This document shows, piece by piece, positions 47,470 to 54,966 of a stretch of 64,000 nucleotides of DNA (positions within the stretch are counted from its first letter, which is position 1; every line of letters starts with the position of its first letter). The DNA is from Micromonospora sp. WMMD1128 (GTDB lineage Bacteria; Actinomycetota; Actinomycetes; Mycobacteriales; Micromonosporaceae). The position numbers and the translations under genes are program-made. Location of the stretch: positions 6,474,001 to 6,538,000 of the forward strand of contig NZ_CP114902.1 in NCBI RefSeq assembly GCF_027497235.1, given 5' to 3'. The notes beneath the pieces are model-generated. The model had not been told where the DNA came from, searched no databases, and saw nothing but the letters and a program-made list of their open reading frames with translations.

Positions 47470-48720
47470 TCAGCCGCCGGCGCTGTCGCCCGAGCCCTTC
47501 TGGTTGGCGTCGACCCAGCCGGCCATCCGGTCGCCGGCGATGGCCTGGTACATGGCCAGGGCCTTCTCCCGGTCGGAAACCACCACCGACTGGCCGTCGA
47601 TGGTCTGGCCGCCCAGGTTCGGGCTGGTGACGAACGTCAGGTTCTCCCCGCGCAGGCTGCGGAACTGCACCGCCATGTCGGTCAACGAGAATCCCTGGTC
47701 GACCGTGACGGCGGCGGTGAGCGCCCGGAGGAAGTCGTTCAGCTTCTTCGGGTTGCTCAGCGTCCCGGTGCTGGCCGCCTTGTCCAACAGCGCCTTGAGA
47801 AACTCCTGCTGGTGGCGCATCCGGGCGAAGTCGCCGTCCGGGAACTGCTTGCGCTGCCGGACCCAGTCCAGCGCCTCGGCGCCGTCCATGTGGTTCACGC
47901 CCTTGGTGAACGTCCGGTACGGCTTGTGGATCGACTTGATGGTCCGGTCCACCTTGAGGTCGACCCCGCCCAGCGCGTCGGTGACGTCCTTGAAGCCGGC
48001 GAAGTCGATGGCCATCACGTGATCGATGCGGACGTCGGTGAAGCACTCCACGGTCTTCACCGCGAGCGGCAGCCCGCCGAACGCGAACGCCGCATTGATC
48101 TTGTTGCGGGAGCCGGAGTCGCAGGAGGCGCCCGCCTCCTCCGGGATCGGCACGTACAGGTCACGCGGGATGGAGACCAGGTAGGCGCTCTTGTGGTCGG
48201 CCGGGATGTGCATCACGATCACGGTGTCCGCCCGCCACTTGCCGGCGCCGTCGACCGGGGCGTCCGGATCCCGCGAGTCGCTGCCCACGAGCAGGATGTT
48301 GAACGCGCCGTCGACCTGCTTGGCCGGCCGCCCGCCGGTGATCTCCGAGAACGGGTCGGTGCGGGCCAGGTCGCCGTCGAGGTTACGGGCGTAGAGCCAG
48401 CCGCCGACGCCGCCGAGCAGCGCCAGCGCGAGCACCACGACGCCGGTCACCAGGCCGATGCGCTTCCAGCGCGGGCGGGGGCGGCGACCTGGCCCGCCGG
48501 AACCACCACCCGGGCCGCCGGGGTCGGTCGGCCCACCCGGTCCGCCCGGGCCACCGCGTCCGCCCGAACGGGGCGCCTCGTCGTGCGACGGGTACCAGCG
48601 GGTTTCCGTGGCGCGGGCGCGCGTGGGTGCGCCCCGGCCGGAGCCGGGAACCTGGGCACGGCCCGCGCCCCGGTGCAGGGGGCGGTTCAGGGGTGCGCCG
48701 GCAGACGAGGTCGCTGACAT
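47470..48720 (-). CDS. LytR-CpsA-Psr family cell-wall ligase
   Basis: A 416-residue LCP protein. It has a Gly/Pro-rich cytoplasmic leader, a membrane anchor (IGLVTGVVVLALALLGGVGG) and an LCP domain with ILLVGSDSRDPDAP, DTVIVMHIPADHKSAYLVSI, IDFAGFKDVTDALGGVDLKV and LDWVRQRKQFPDGDFARMRH. A pair of cysteines (GASCDSG, VECFTD) lies in the loop before the substrate pocket and is not in the other two LCP proteins. Start is ATG 48718-48720, with a TACCCT hexamer seven bases upstream. Confidence 0.93.
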   Translation of the reverse strand: MSATSSAGAPLNRPLHRGAGRAQVPGSGRGAPTRARATETRWYPSHDEAPRSGGRGGPGGPGGPTDPGGPGGGSGGPGRRPRPRWKRIGLVTGVVVLALALLGGVGGWLYARNLDGDLARTDPFSEITGGRPAKQVDGAFNILLVGSDSRDPDAPVDGAGKWRADTVIVMHIPADHKSAYLVSIPRDLYVPIPEEAGASCDSGSRNKINAAFAFGGLPLAVKTVECFTDVRIDHVMAIDFAGFKDVTDALGGVDLKVDRTIKSIHKPYRTFTKGVNHMDGAEALDWVRQRKQFPDGDFARMRHQQEFLKALLDKAASTGTLSNPKKLNDFLRALTAAVTVDQGFSLTDMAVQFRSLRGENLTFVTSPNLGGQTIDGQSVVVSDREKALAMYQAIAGDRMAGWVDANQKGSGDSAGG

Positions 48721-48727
48721 GTCATCG

Positions 48728-48733
48728 AGGGTA
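48728..48733 (-). promoter_or_regulatory. -10 element for the third LCP gene
   Basis: TACCCT on the minus strand, seven bases before ATG 48720. Confidence 0.5.
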
Positions 48734-48794
48734 GGTCGGCGGATCCACCGCCGTCCTCAGGCGCGCACGGCACTCAGCCGGCGGACAGCGGGGA

Positions 48795-49775
48795 TCAGTA
48801 CCCTAACCGCCCGCGGAAGTACTCGATCGTGCGTCGGAGGCCGTCTTCGGGCGCCACGGTGGGCTCGTATCCGAGCAGCTCGCGGGCGAGGGTCAGATCG
48901 GGGCGGCGCATCTCCGGGTCGTCCGAGGCGCGAGTGATGTAGCTCACCTCGGATGCGCTTCCGGTGAGTGACACGATCGTCTCAGCCAGTTGCCGCATCG
49001 ACATCTCGTGCTCGGTGCCGCAGTTGATCGGGCCGTTCTGCGTCGAGTCGAGCAGCAGCAGGATGCCCCGCACCAGATCGTCGACGTAGCAGATGGAACG
49101 AGTCTGGTTGCCGGTGCCGTGCACGGTGATCGGCTCGCCGCGCAGCGCCTGGGAGATGAAGGTCGGGATCGCCCGGCCGTCGTCCGGGCGCATCCGCGGG
49201 CCGTACGTGTTGAAGATCCGTACGATCGCGGTGTCCGTGCCGCGGCTGCGGTGGTAGGCCATGGTGGCGGCCTCGGAGAAGCGCTTCGCCTCGTCGTAGA
49301 CGCTCCGGATGCCGATCGGGTTGACGTTGCCCCAGTAGGTCTCGCGCTGCGGGTGCTCCTTCGGGTCCCCGTACGCCTCGGAGGTGGAGGCCATCAGGAA
49401 CCGCGCGCCGTCGTCGGTGGCGCGCTCCAGCAGGGCCAGCGTGGCCACCGAGCCCACCCGGAGGATCTCCACCGGCAGCTTCTCGAAGTCGGTCGGGCTG
49501 GCCGGGGACGCCATGTGCAGGATCGCGTCGAACCGCTCGGTCATCGCCGGGTGGTGGGTGGGCAGGCCGTCGGAGATGTCCGCCTCGATGAGCGTGAACG
49601 TCGGCTCGTCCAGCAGGTGGGCCACGTTGTCCTTGGAACCGGTGACGAAGTTGTCGAGCACCACCACCGTGCAGCCGCGCTCGACGAGCCGGTCGACCAG
49701 GTGGGACGGGACGAAGCCGGCACCGCCGGTGACGAGGATGCGGTGCCCGGAGGCAAACCGGGGAGCGACGTTCAT
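48795..49775 (-). CDS. NAD-dependent epimerase/dehydratase (UDP-glucuronate decarboxylase-like)
   Basis: A 326-residue extended short-chain dehydrogenase. It has the NAD motif ILVTGGAGFVPSHLVDRLVE, the H-M-A-S-P-A-S-P-T-D-F segment of the UDP-xylose synthase/dTDP-glucose branch, the active-site STSEAYGDP and SVYDEAKRFSEA (Tyr-x-x-x-Lys), then RIFNTYGPRM and SICYVDDLVRG. It should make a nucleotide sugar for cell-wall or capsule polymers, which fits the LCP ligases downstream. Start is ATG 49773-49775; TAGGGT lies seven bases upstream. Confidence 0.9.
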   Translation of the reverse strand: MNVAPRFASGHRILVTGGAGFVPSHLVDRLVERGCTVVVLDNFVTGSKDNVAHLLDEPTFTLIEADISDGLPTHHPAMTERFDAILHMASPASPTDFEKLPVEILRVGSVATLALLERATDDGARFLMASTSEAYGDPKEHPQRETYWGNVNPIGIRSVYDEAKRFSEAATMAYHRSRGTDTAIVRIFNTYGPRMRPDDGRAIPTFISQALRGEPITVHGTGNQTRSICYVDDLVRGILLLLDSTQNGPINCGTEHEMSMRQLAETIVSLTGSASEVSYITRASDDPEMRRPDLTLARELLGYEPTVAPEDGLRRTIEYFRGRLGY

Positions 49776-49782
49776 GCCCGCC

Positions 49783-49788
49783 ACCCTA
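49783..49788 (-). promoter_or_regulatory. -10 element for the epimerase gene
   Basis: TAGGGT on the minus strand, seven bases before ATG 49775 and next to repeat copy 4. Confidence 0.55.
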
Positions 49789-49792
49789 TACA

Positions 49793-49855
49793 GGTAAGGC
49801 GGGGCCCCCTATTAACGCCTCCGGTAGAGGCGGGGGCCCCGCTTAACAATTACCC
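49793..49855. repeat. Intergenic GGGGCCCC-type repeat, copy 4
   Basis: Palindromes GGGGCCCCC and GGGGGCCCCG with ATTAACGCC and GCTTAAC ends, in the opposite orientation to copies 1, 2 and 5. It fills the space between the symporter stop and the epimerase promoter. Confidence 0.85.
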
Positions 49856-49856
49856 G

Positions 49857-51530
49857 TCAGTGCGCGCCCGCGCCGGTGAGCGAGCGCACCTCCAGTTCCG
49901 CGTACTTCTCGTCGTCGCTCTCCTTGGACAGGACGGTGCCGAGCCAGCCGCACAGGAAGCCGAACGGGATCGAGAGGATGCCCGGGTTCGACAGCGGGAA
50001 CCAGTGCCAGTCGTGGTCGGGGAACATGGCCGTCGGCGCCCCGGAGACGACCGGGGAGAAGAAGACCAGCACCACCGCGGCGAGCAGGCCGCCGTAGATC
50101 GCCCAGACCGCGCCGGAGGTGTTGAACCGCTTCCAGAACAGGCTGTACAGGATCGCCGGCAGGTTGCCGGACGCGGCGACCGCGAACGCCAACGCGACCA
50201 GGAACGCCACGTTCAGGTTCTGCGCGAAGATCGACAGCAGGATCGAGACCGCGCCGATCACCAGCGCGGAGATCCGGGCGACGTTCACCTCCTGCCGCTC
50301 CGACGTCTGCCCGTTCTTGATGACGTTTGCGTAGAAGTCGTGCGCCAGGCTGGACGACGACGCCAACGTCAGCCCGGCCACCACGGCGAGGATCGTGGCG
50401 AACGCGACCGCCGCGATGATCGCCAGCAGCGTCGCGCCGCCCAGGCTCCCGCCGAAGAAGTCCAACCCGAGCGCCTCGGCGAGCTGCGGTGCGGCCGTGT
50501 TGCCGGCCTTGTCCTGCGCGGTGATCGCCTCGCGGCCGACAAGTGCCGCCGCGCCGAAGCCGAGAGCCAGGGTGAGCAGATAGAACGCGCCGATGATGCC
50601 GATCGCCCAGAGCACGCTCTTACGGGCCGCCCGCGCGGTCGGCACGGTGTAGAAGCGGATCAGGATGTGCGGCAGGCCGGCGGTGCCGAGCACCAGCGCG
50701 ATACCGAGCGAGAGCAGGTCCATCTTGCTGTAGAACGTCTTCAGCGCGTCGCCGGGTGTCTCCACGCCGTAGCGCAACCCGGGTTCGAGGAAGGCCGCCC
50801 CCTTGCCCGAGGCGTCCGCCGCGTCGCCGAGCAGCGAGGACAGGTTGAACTTGTACTTGGCGAGCACCAGCAGCGTCATCACCAGCGCGCCGGTCATCAG
50901 CAGGAACGCCTTGACGATCTGGACGTACGTGGTGCCCTTCATCCCGCCGACCGTCACGTAGATGATCATCAGGGCGCCGACCATGATGATGGTGGCCACC
51001 TTGGCGGTGTCGGCGTCCATGCCGAGGAACGTCGTACCCGGCTTGATGCCGAGCAGCAGGGCCACCAGCGCGCCGGCGCCGACCATCTGGGCCAGCAGGT
51101 AGAAGATCGACACGGTGATGGTGGAGACCGCCGCCGCGGTCCGGACCGGCCGCTGCCGCATCCGGAACGCCAGCACGTCCGCCATCGTGTACCGGCCGGA
51201 GTTGCGCAGCAGTTCGGCGACGAGCAGCAGTGCCACCAGCCAGGCGACCAGGAAGCCGATCGAGTAGAGGAAACCGTCGTACCCGTAGAGGGCGATGATG
51301 CCGGCGATGCCCAGGAAGGACGCGGCCGACATGTAGTCGCCGCCGATCGCCATGCCGTTCTGGAATCCGGAGAAGGAGCGACCACCGGCGTAGAAGTCGG
51401 TGGCGGTCTTGGTCTGCCGGCTCGCCCAGATGGTGATCGCCAGCGTGATCGCCACGAAGATCAGGAACAGCGTGATGGTGAGGTTCCGGGCGGTGGTGCT
51501 GCCCGCCTCAGCCGCGAGGACCGTGTTCAT
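49857..51530 (-). CDS. Sodium/solute symporter, cation-acetate type (ActP/MctC-like)
   Basis: A 557-residue SSS-family permease with about 13 transmembrane segments. Characteristic regions are TDFYAGGRSFSGFQNGMAIGGDYMSAASFLG (given here as the two parts DFYAGGRSFSGFQNG and GGDYMSAASFLG), GLPHILIRFYTVP, and ASSSSLAHDFYANVIKNGQT, which covers the second sodium site serines. Relatives carry acetate, propionate or pyruvate with Na+ or H+. The start is ATG 51528-51530, with GGAGGTG upstream. It overlaps the small DUF485 partner gene by 23 bases, the usual arrangement for MctC/ActP systems. Confidence 0.93.
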   Translation of the reverse strand: MNTVLAAEAGSTTARNLTITLFLIFVAITLAITIWASRQTKTATDFYAGGRSFSGFQNGMAIGGDYMSAASFLGIAGIIALYGYDGFLYSIGFLVAWLVALLLVAELLRNSGRYTMADVLAFRMRQRPVRTAAAVSTITVSIFYLLAQMVGAGALVALLLGIKPGTTFLGMDADTAKVATIIMVGALMIIYVTVGGMKGTTYVQIVKAFLLMTGALVMTLLVLAKYKFNLSSLLGDAADASGKGAAFLEPGLRYGVETPGDALKTFYSKMDLLSLGIALVLGTAGLPHILIRFYTVPTARAARKSVLWAIGIIGAFYLLTLALGFGAAALVGREAITAQDKAGNTAAPQLAEALGLDFFGGSLGGATLLAIIAAVAFATILAVVAGLTLASSSSLAHDFYANVIKNGQTSERQEVNVARISALVIGAVSILLSIFAQNLNVAFLVALAFAVAASGNLPAILYSLFWKRFNTSGAVWAIYGGLLAAVVLVFFSPVVSGAPTAMFPDHDWHWFPLSNPGILSIPFGFLCGWLGTVLSKESDDEKYAELEVRSLTGAGAH

Positions 51531-51876
51531 GGTTCACCTCCCCCATCTCGGCGCGGATCTGGTCGGCGACCGGGTCGATCCGCCGGTTGGCGAACCGCGA
51601 GTAGAGCCAGGCGATGACGAACGTGGAGACGAACTGGAGCAGGCCGAAGACCAGGGCGACGTTGATGTTGCCGACCAGCTTCGTGCCCATGAAACCCCGC
51701 GCGTACGCGGAGAGGATGACGTAGAGCGCGTACCACAGGAAGAACGCGACGGTCATCGGGAAGATGAAGCCGCGCAGCGTGCGCCGCAACCCGGCGAACT
51801 CGTCCGACCGCTGGACGGCTAGATACCGTTCCGCGGTCGACTCGGAGGGTGCGGACGCGGGTGTGTCCGTGGACAT
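51508..51876 (-). CDS. DUF485 small membrane protein, symporter partner
   Basis: A 122-residue protein with two transmembrane segments (FPMTVAFFLWYALYVILSAY and NINVALVFGLLQFVSTFVIA) and RSDEFAGLRRTLRGFIFP just before them, the DUF485 signature. These proteins are co-encoded with cation-acetate symporters and probably help assembly or regulation. The start is ATG 51874-51876; its end overlaps the symporter start, so translation is coupled. Confidence 0.92.
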   Translation of the reverse strand: MSTDTPASAPSESTAERYLAVQRSDEFAGLRRTLRGFIFPMTVAFFLWYALYVILSAYARGFMGTKLVGNINVALVFGLLQFVSTFVIAWLYSRFANRRIDPVADQIRAEMGEVNHEHGPRG

Positions 51877-52118
51877 CTGTGGATCACCACCTTCGCAGGC
51901 GTGGGGGATTTCCGCGCACGTTAGGAGCGCGGAACCCACCGCGAAAGATCCGGACGGGTCCCGGTCGCCCGGTGCGCCCAACGGCGCCCCCACTGCGCCC
52001 AGTGACCCAGATCACTCCGCTAACCGGTCCACCCACCCGCGTTGATCATGAACTTGGCGGCGACAAATCGGACGACGAGCACCGTCAACCTCATGATCAC
52101 CCGCGTCGGGTGGGCGGG

Positions 52119-52859
52119 CTAGTCGGTCAGCTCGTGGTAGCGGCCCCGGTAGTGCAGCAGGGGCGTGACGTCCTCGGCCAGGTCGACCGCCTCGATGGTG
52201 GCCTCCACCAGCAGACCCCAGCCGTACTCCCGGGCGGTGTCGAGGCGGCAACCGGCCCAGCCACCCGCGTCCGTCGGCACCGGGCCGTAGGGCGTCTCGG
52301 TCCAGGCGTCCAGGGCGAACAGGCCGCCGGGCGCGGGAAACAGGCCGGCGAAGCGGTCGGCGAGCTGCCGGTGGCGCGGACCCAGCGGGGCGACCGCGAA
52401 CCGCCCGGCCTCCTCGACCGCAGCCCACAGCTCCGACTCCGGGTCGACCAGGCCGAGCAGCCGGTCCGGCTCCCCCTCGGCCACGAGGGTGGAGGAGACG
52501 GTGAGCCCGGCCGGGCCAGGCGCGGTCCAGAGCGTCACCGGCGCGGCCAGCCGGCCACGCAGGCGGCGCACCGGCGAGCGTTGCCCGGCCGGCACCGCGA
52601 ACGGATCGGTGTGGTGGATCTCGGCACCCGGCTCATGATTCACGTGAAACATTGTGCCGCCTGCGGTCCGGGCCCAGCCGAGTAAGCGCTCGTGCACATT
52701 CGTGGCGTCACTGAGCTGCGTGTTCGCCTCGGCCAGCAGCGTGCCGAGGTGGAACAGCAACGCCGTCCGGTCGCCCCGGAACTCGCGCAGCAGCCCGAGC
52801 CGGGCCGGCTGGCACGGCCAGTGCGCCCCGCACACCCGGCACCGCCACGCCGGCCGCAT
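52119..52859 (-). CDS. Flavin reductase-like protein with N-terminal Cys-rich module
   Basis: About 246 residues if started at ATG 52857-52859 (MRPAWRCRVCGAHWPCQPAR). The N-terminal 70 residues have C-R-V-C-x-x-x-W-P-C and a helical segment (LLREFRGDRTALLFHLGTLL), a small actinomycete module. The C-terminal 175 residues are a flavin reductase-type FMN-binding barrel (VTLWTAPGPAGLTVSSTLVA, DTAREYGWGLLVEATIEAVD). An internal ATG at 52650-52652 (MFHVNHEPGAE) would give the barrel alone, and its first codons sit inside a parS-like sequence. Upstream DNA is repetitive. Which start is used is open. Confidence 0.68.
   Translation of the reverse strand: MRPAWRCRVCGAHWPCQPARLGLLREFRGDRTALLFHLGTLLAEANTQLSDATNVHERLLGWARTAGGTMFHVNHEPGAEIHHTDPFAVPAGQRSPVRRLRGRLAAPVTLWTAPGPAGLTVSSTLVAEGEPDRLLGLVDPESELWAAVEEAGRFAVAPLGPRHRQLADRFAGLFPAPGGLFALDAWTETPYGPVPTDAGGWAGCRLDTAREYGWGLLVEATIEAVDLAEDVTPLLHYRGRYHELTD
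52636..52651. promoter_or_regulatory. parS-like ParB binding site inside the flavin reductase gene
   Basis: TGATTCACGTGAAACA differs at one base from the widespread bacterial parS sequence TGTTTCACGTGAAACA. Confidence 0.6.
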
Positions 52860-53183
52860 CGGCAGATGCACCCGTCCCGGCCGAAGGCGTGCCTGTCCCG
52901 GCCGGAGGTGCGCCTGTCCCGGGTGGATCTTGGAAGATTTGGGCCCCTCCAGGGGCACTTTCCTTCCAAGATCTACTCGTTCGCTCCGCATCTGGTGCCT
53001 CCTGGGAGAAGGGGGTCGCCCCGGCCGGGGGATGGGCGGGGCGACCCGTCGCAGGACCGGCCGCCGGGTCGTGGCCTCCACCGGCCGGGCCGCGTGTCTC
53101 CACCCTGGACGTGGAAGCGCCGGCAGAGGAGGATGCCAGGGGTTACTACGGAGCGCAGTCGCGTACTTACCGACGGGGTGAGG
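52860..53183. other. Gap with short repeats and a nested hairpin
   Basis: This 324-base gap lies between the divergent flavin reductase and XRE genes. It holds imperfect direct repeats of CCTGTCCCGGCCGGAGGTGCG (52880-52920; 20 bases quoted in part as CCTGTCCCGGCCGGAGGTG), a nested hairpin at 52926-52973, and the leader of the XRE gene. I see no gene I can support in it. Confidence 0.55.
52926..52973. repeat. Nested inverted repeat GATCTTGGAAG...CTTCCAAGATC
   Basis: Outer arms of 11 perfect bases enclose an inner GCCCCT-CC-AGGGGC hairpin. The symmetry and the isolated position suggest a dispersed repeat unit or a terminator. Confidence 0.65.
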
Positions 53184-53969
53184 ATGGACGTCGAGGTGTG
53201 GATCCGGGCGTTGAAGGCCGCCCGAGCCGGGGCGGAGATGTCGCAGGAGGCGCTGGCGGCCACGATCAGGTGGAGCCCGTCGACGGTCGCCGCCATCGAG
53301 ACCGGCCGCCGCCGGCCCACGATGGAGTTCGCGATCGCCGCCGACCAGGCCCTCGGCACCGGCGGCCTCCTGGCCAGCCTGCTCAAGGCCGCCGATCAGG
53401 AGCGCGGTCCGTCGTGGTTCGTGCCCTGGCGGGGGTACGAGCAGCAGGCGGTCAGATTGCGCGCCTTCGAGGCGTGCCTGGTTCCGGGCCTGCTCCAGAC
53501 AGAGGAATACGCCCGCGCCGTCATCTCCACCGGTGGCCTCCATCCGCCGGCGATGATCGACGAGTTGGTGGCTCTCCGGATGGAGCGCCAACAACTGTTG
53601 CACCGCGATGAGCCGCCGCACTGCGTCTTCCTGCTGGACGAGACGGCGGTTCGCCGGCCAGTCGGTGGGCCGGCGGTACTCGATGGCCAGCTCACGCGGT
53701 TGCTGGAGCTGGCCGAACATCCGGCCGTGCGATTGCACGTGGTGCCGTTGGCGGTCGGTGAGCACGCCGGTGTCGGCGGCGGCTTCGTGCTTGCCGAACT
53801 GCCGGACTCGGAGCGGGTGCTCTACCTGGAGAACGCCGCCCGCGGACACGTCGTCGACGAGCCGCAGACGATCGCCTTGATCGAGCGGAAGTGGGATAGC
53901 CTCCTCGGCGAATCGCTGTCCACAGGAGCATCCCTGGATCTGGTCCGGAAGTTGAAGGTGACGCCATGA
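53184..53969 (+). CDS. XRE-family regulator with DUF5753 domain
   Basis: A 261-residue regulator. The N-terminal XRE helix-turn-helix is WIRALKAARAGAEMSQEALA followed by TIRWSPSTVAAIETGRRRPT, and the rest is DUF5753 (RAFEACLVPGLLQTEEYARA, LDETAVRRPVGGPAVLDGQL, GGGFVLAELPDSERVLYLEN). This is the BldB/WhiJ-associated type that Streptomyces and relatives carry in many copies, each with a DUF397 partner. Start is ATG 53184. The stop overlaps the DUF397 start (ATGA), so the pair is coupled. Confidence 0.93.
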   Translation: MDVEVWIRALKAARAGAEMSQEALAATIRWSPSTVAAIETGRRRPTMEFAIAADQALGTGGLLASLLKAADQERGPSWFVPWRGYEQQAVRLRAFEACLVPGLLQTEEYARAVISTGGLHPPAMIDELVALRMERQQLLHRDEPPHCVFLLDETAVRRPVGGPAVLDGQLTRLLELAEHPAVRLHVVPLAVGEHAGVGGGFVLAELPDSERVLYLENAARGHVVDEPQTIALIERKWDSLLGESLSTGASLDLVRKLKVTP

Positions 53970-54163
53970 CCTCCGACGAGCCCCGCTGGCGCACGTCATC
54001 CCGATCGACCGACTCCGGCGGCAACTGTGTCGAGGTGGCGGGGAACCTGCCCGGGGTGGTGCTGGTGCGGGACAGCAAGGACCCGTCCGGCCCGGCCCTC
54101 GCCTTCACCCCGGACGCTTGGCGCTCCCTGGTCGCGCACCTTCACCGGGTGCCGCTCGACTGA
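53966..54163 (+). CDS. DUF397 small protein, partner of the XRE regulator
   Basis: A 65-residue DUF397 protein. RWRTSSRSTDSGGNCVEVAG and VLVRDSKDPSGPALAFTPDAW cover the whole domain signature. These short proteins pair with XRE/DUF5753 regulators in development-related modules and some behave like toxin-antitoxin partners; the role here is inferred. Its ATG overlaps the regulator stop. Confidence 0.95.
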   Translation: MTSDEPRWRTSSRSTDSGGNCVEVAGNLPGVVLVRDSKDPSGPALAFTPDAWRSLVAHLHRVPLD

Positions 54164-54169
54164 GCCGCC

Positions 54170-54175
54170 TACCCT
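54170..54175 (+). promoter_or_regulatory. -10 element for the small gene at 54183
   Basis: TACCCT is seven bases before ATG 54183. Confidence 0.5.
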
Positions 54176-54182
54176 GCGGTGC

Positions 54183-54440
54183 ATGGCTCTCGTACCCCCG
54201 CAGAAGCTCGCCCAGGACCGTGTCATCACCGCGGACGCCATCCTCGGCGGACAGGTCGACCTGCGCGCCTACCCGCACCGGCACCTGATGATCATCGCCC
54301 GGCACAAGTGGGGCAGCAGCGGCTTCCCGCCGTTGATGGAGGCGGTCGAGCACCTGTCGAACTACGGCTGGGAGCTGGTGAACGTGCTCAGCGTCGGCGA
54401 CGGCCACCACGTCTACGCGGCCATGCGCCGCACCGCCTGA
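54183..54440 (+). CDS. Small DUF4177-like protein
   Basis: An 85-residue protein, MALVPPQKLAQDRVITADAI followed by KWGSSGFPPLMEAVEHLSNY and GWELVNVLSVGDGHHVYAAM. The last part, W-E-L-V-x-V with a terminal aromatic strand, resembles the DUF4177 pattern of small alpha-beta proteins. Function unknown. It has its own leaderless-type promoter element and lies 19 bases after the DUF397 gene. Confidence 0.7.
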   Translation: MALVPPQKLAQDRVITADAILGGQVDLRAYPHRHLMIIARHKWGSSGFPPLMEAVEHLSNYGWELVNVLSVGDGHHVYAAMRRTA

Positions 54441-54453
54441 CGACGGTCAGGCG

Positions 54454-54504
54454 GAGAGCGAGCGGCGGGCGGCCGTCTCAGGGAGAGAGCGAGCGGCGGG
54501 CGGC
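54454..54504. repeat. 31-base partial tandem duplication at the end of the SRPBCC gene
   Basis: GAGAGCGAGCGGCGGGCGGC occurs at 54454-54473 and 54485-54504. One copy is the 3' end of the coding region (codons for AARRSLSP), the other lies just after the stop. Confidence 0.8.
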
Positions 54505-54966
54505 GGCCAGCACCTCGGGGTCGGCGCAGCCGGCGGCGTAACCGGCGATCCGGCGGCGGATGTCCCGACCGAGCAGCCAGATGCCGATCCGTTCGGCCAC
54601 CGGGCGCAGCAGAGCTGGTCGGCACCGGAAGTTGTACCGCCAGGTCGCGACCGTGGTGCCCGGCTCGGGGCCGGGCGCGAAGCGCCAGCCGCCGCCGAAC
54701 CGCTCGAAGAACCACGGCCCGCGCACCATCTTCATGCCCACGTTCGTCGGCGGCGACCAGGAGACGTACTCGCTGACCATCGCCAGCCCGTGCCGGGAGC
54801 GGGTGAAGGTCTGCACGCCCCGGCCCGGCCGGGTCGCGCCGTCGAGGAAGTGCTGCTCGCGGACGAACGGGTCCCAGCGGTAGCGCACCGGGGCGACGGT
54901 CTGGGAGACGGCGAAGGCCACCTCCGGCGGGACCGGGACCGTGGTGACCGCTTCGACGACAGGCAT
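54478..54966 (-). CDS. SRPBCC (START-like) family protein
   Basis: A 162-residue single-domain protein of the polyketide cyclase/SRPBCC fold. The N-terminal strand-helix (VVEAVTTVPVPPEVAFAVSQ) and the later strands (VSEYVSWSPPTNVGMKMVRG, FGGGWRFAPGPEPGTTVATW) fit a ligand-binding cup. No catalytic residue can be named. It overlaps the permease gene by one base (TGATG), so it may assist the ABC exporter or bind its substrate. Confidence 0.83.
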   Translation of the reverse strand: MPVVEAVTTVPVPPEVAFAVSQTVAPVRYRWDPFVREQHFLDGATRPGRGVQTFTRSRHGLAMVSEYVSWSPPTNVGMKMVRGPWFFERFGGGWRFAPGPEPGTTVATWRYNFRCRPALLRPVAERIGIWLLGRDIRRRIAGYAAGCADPEVLAAARRSLSP

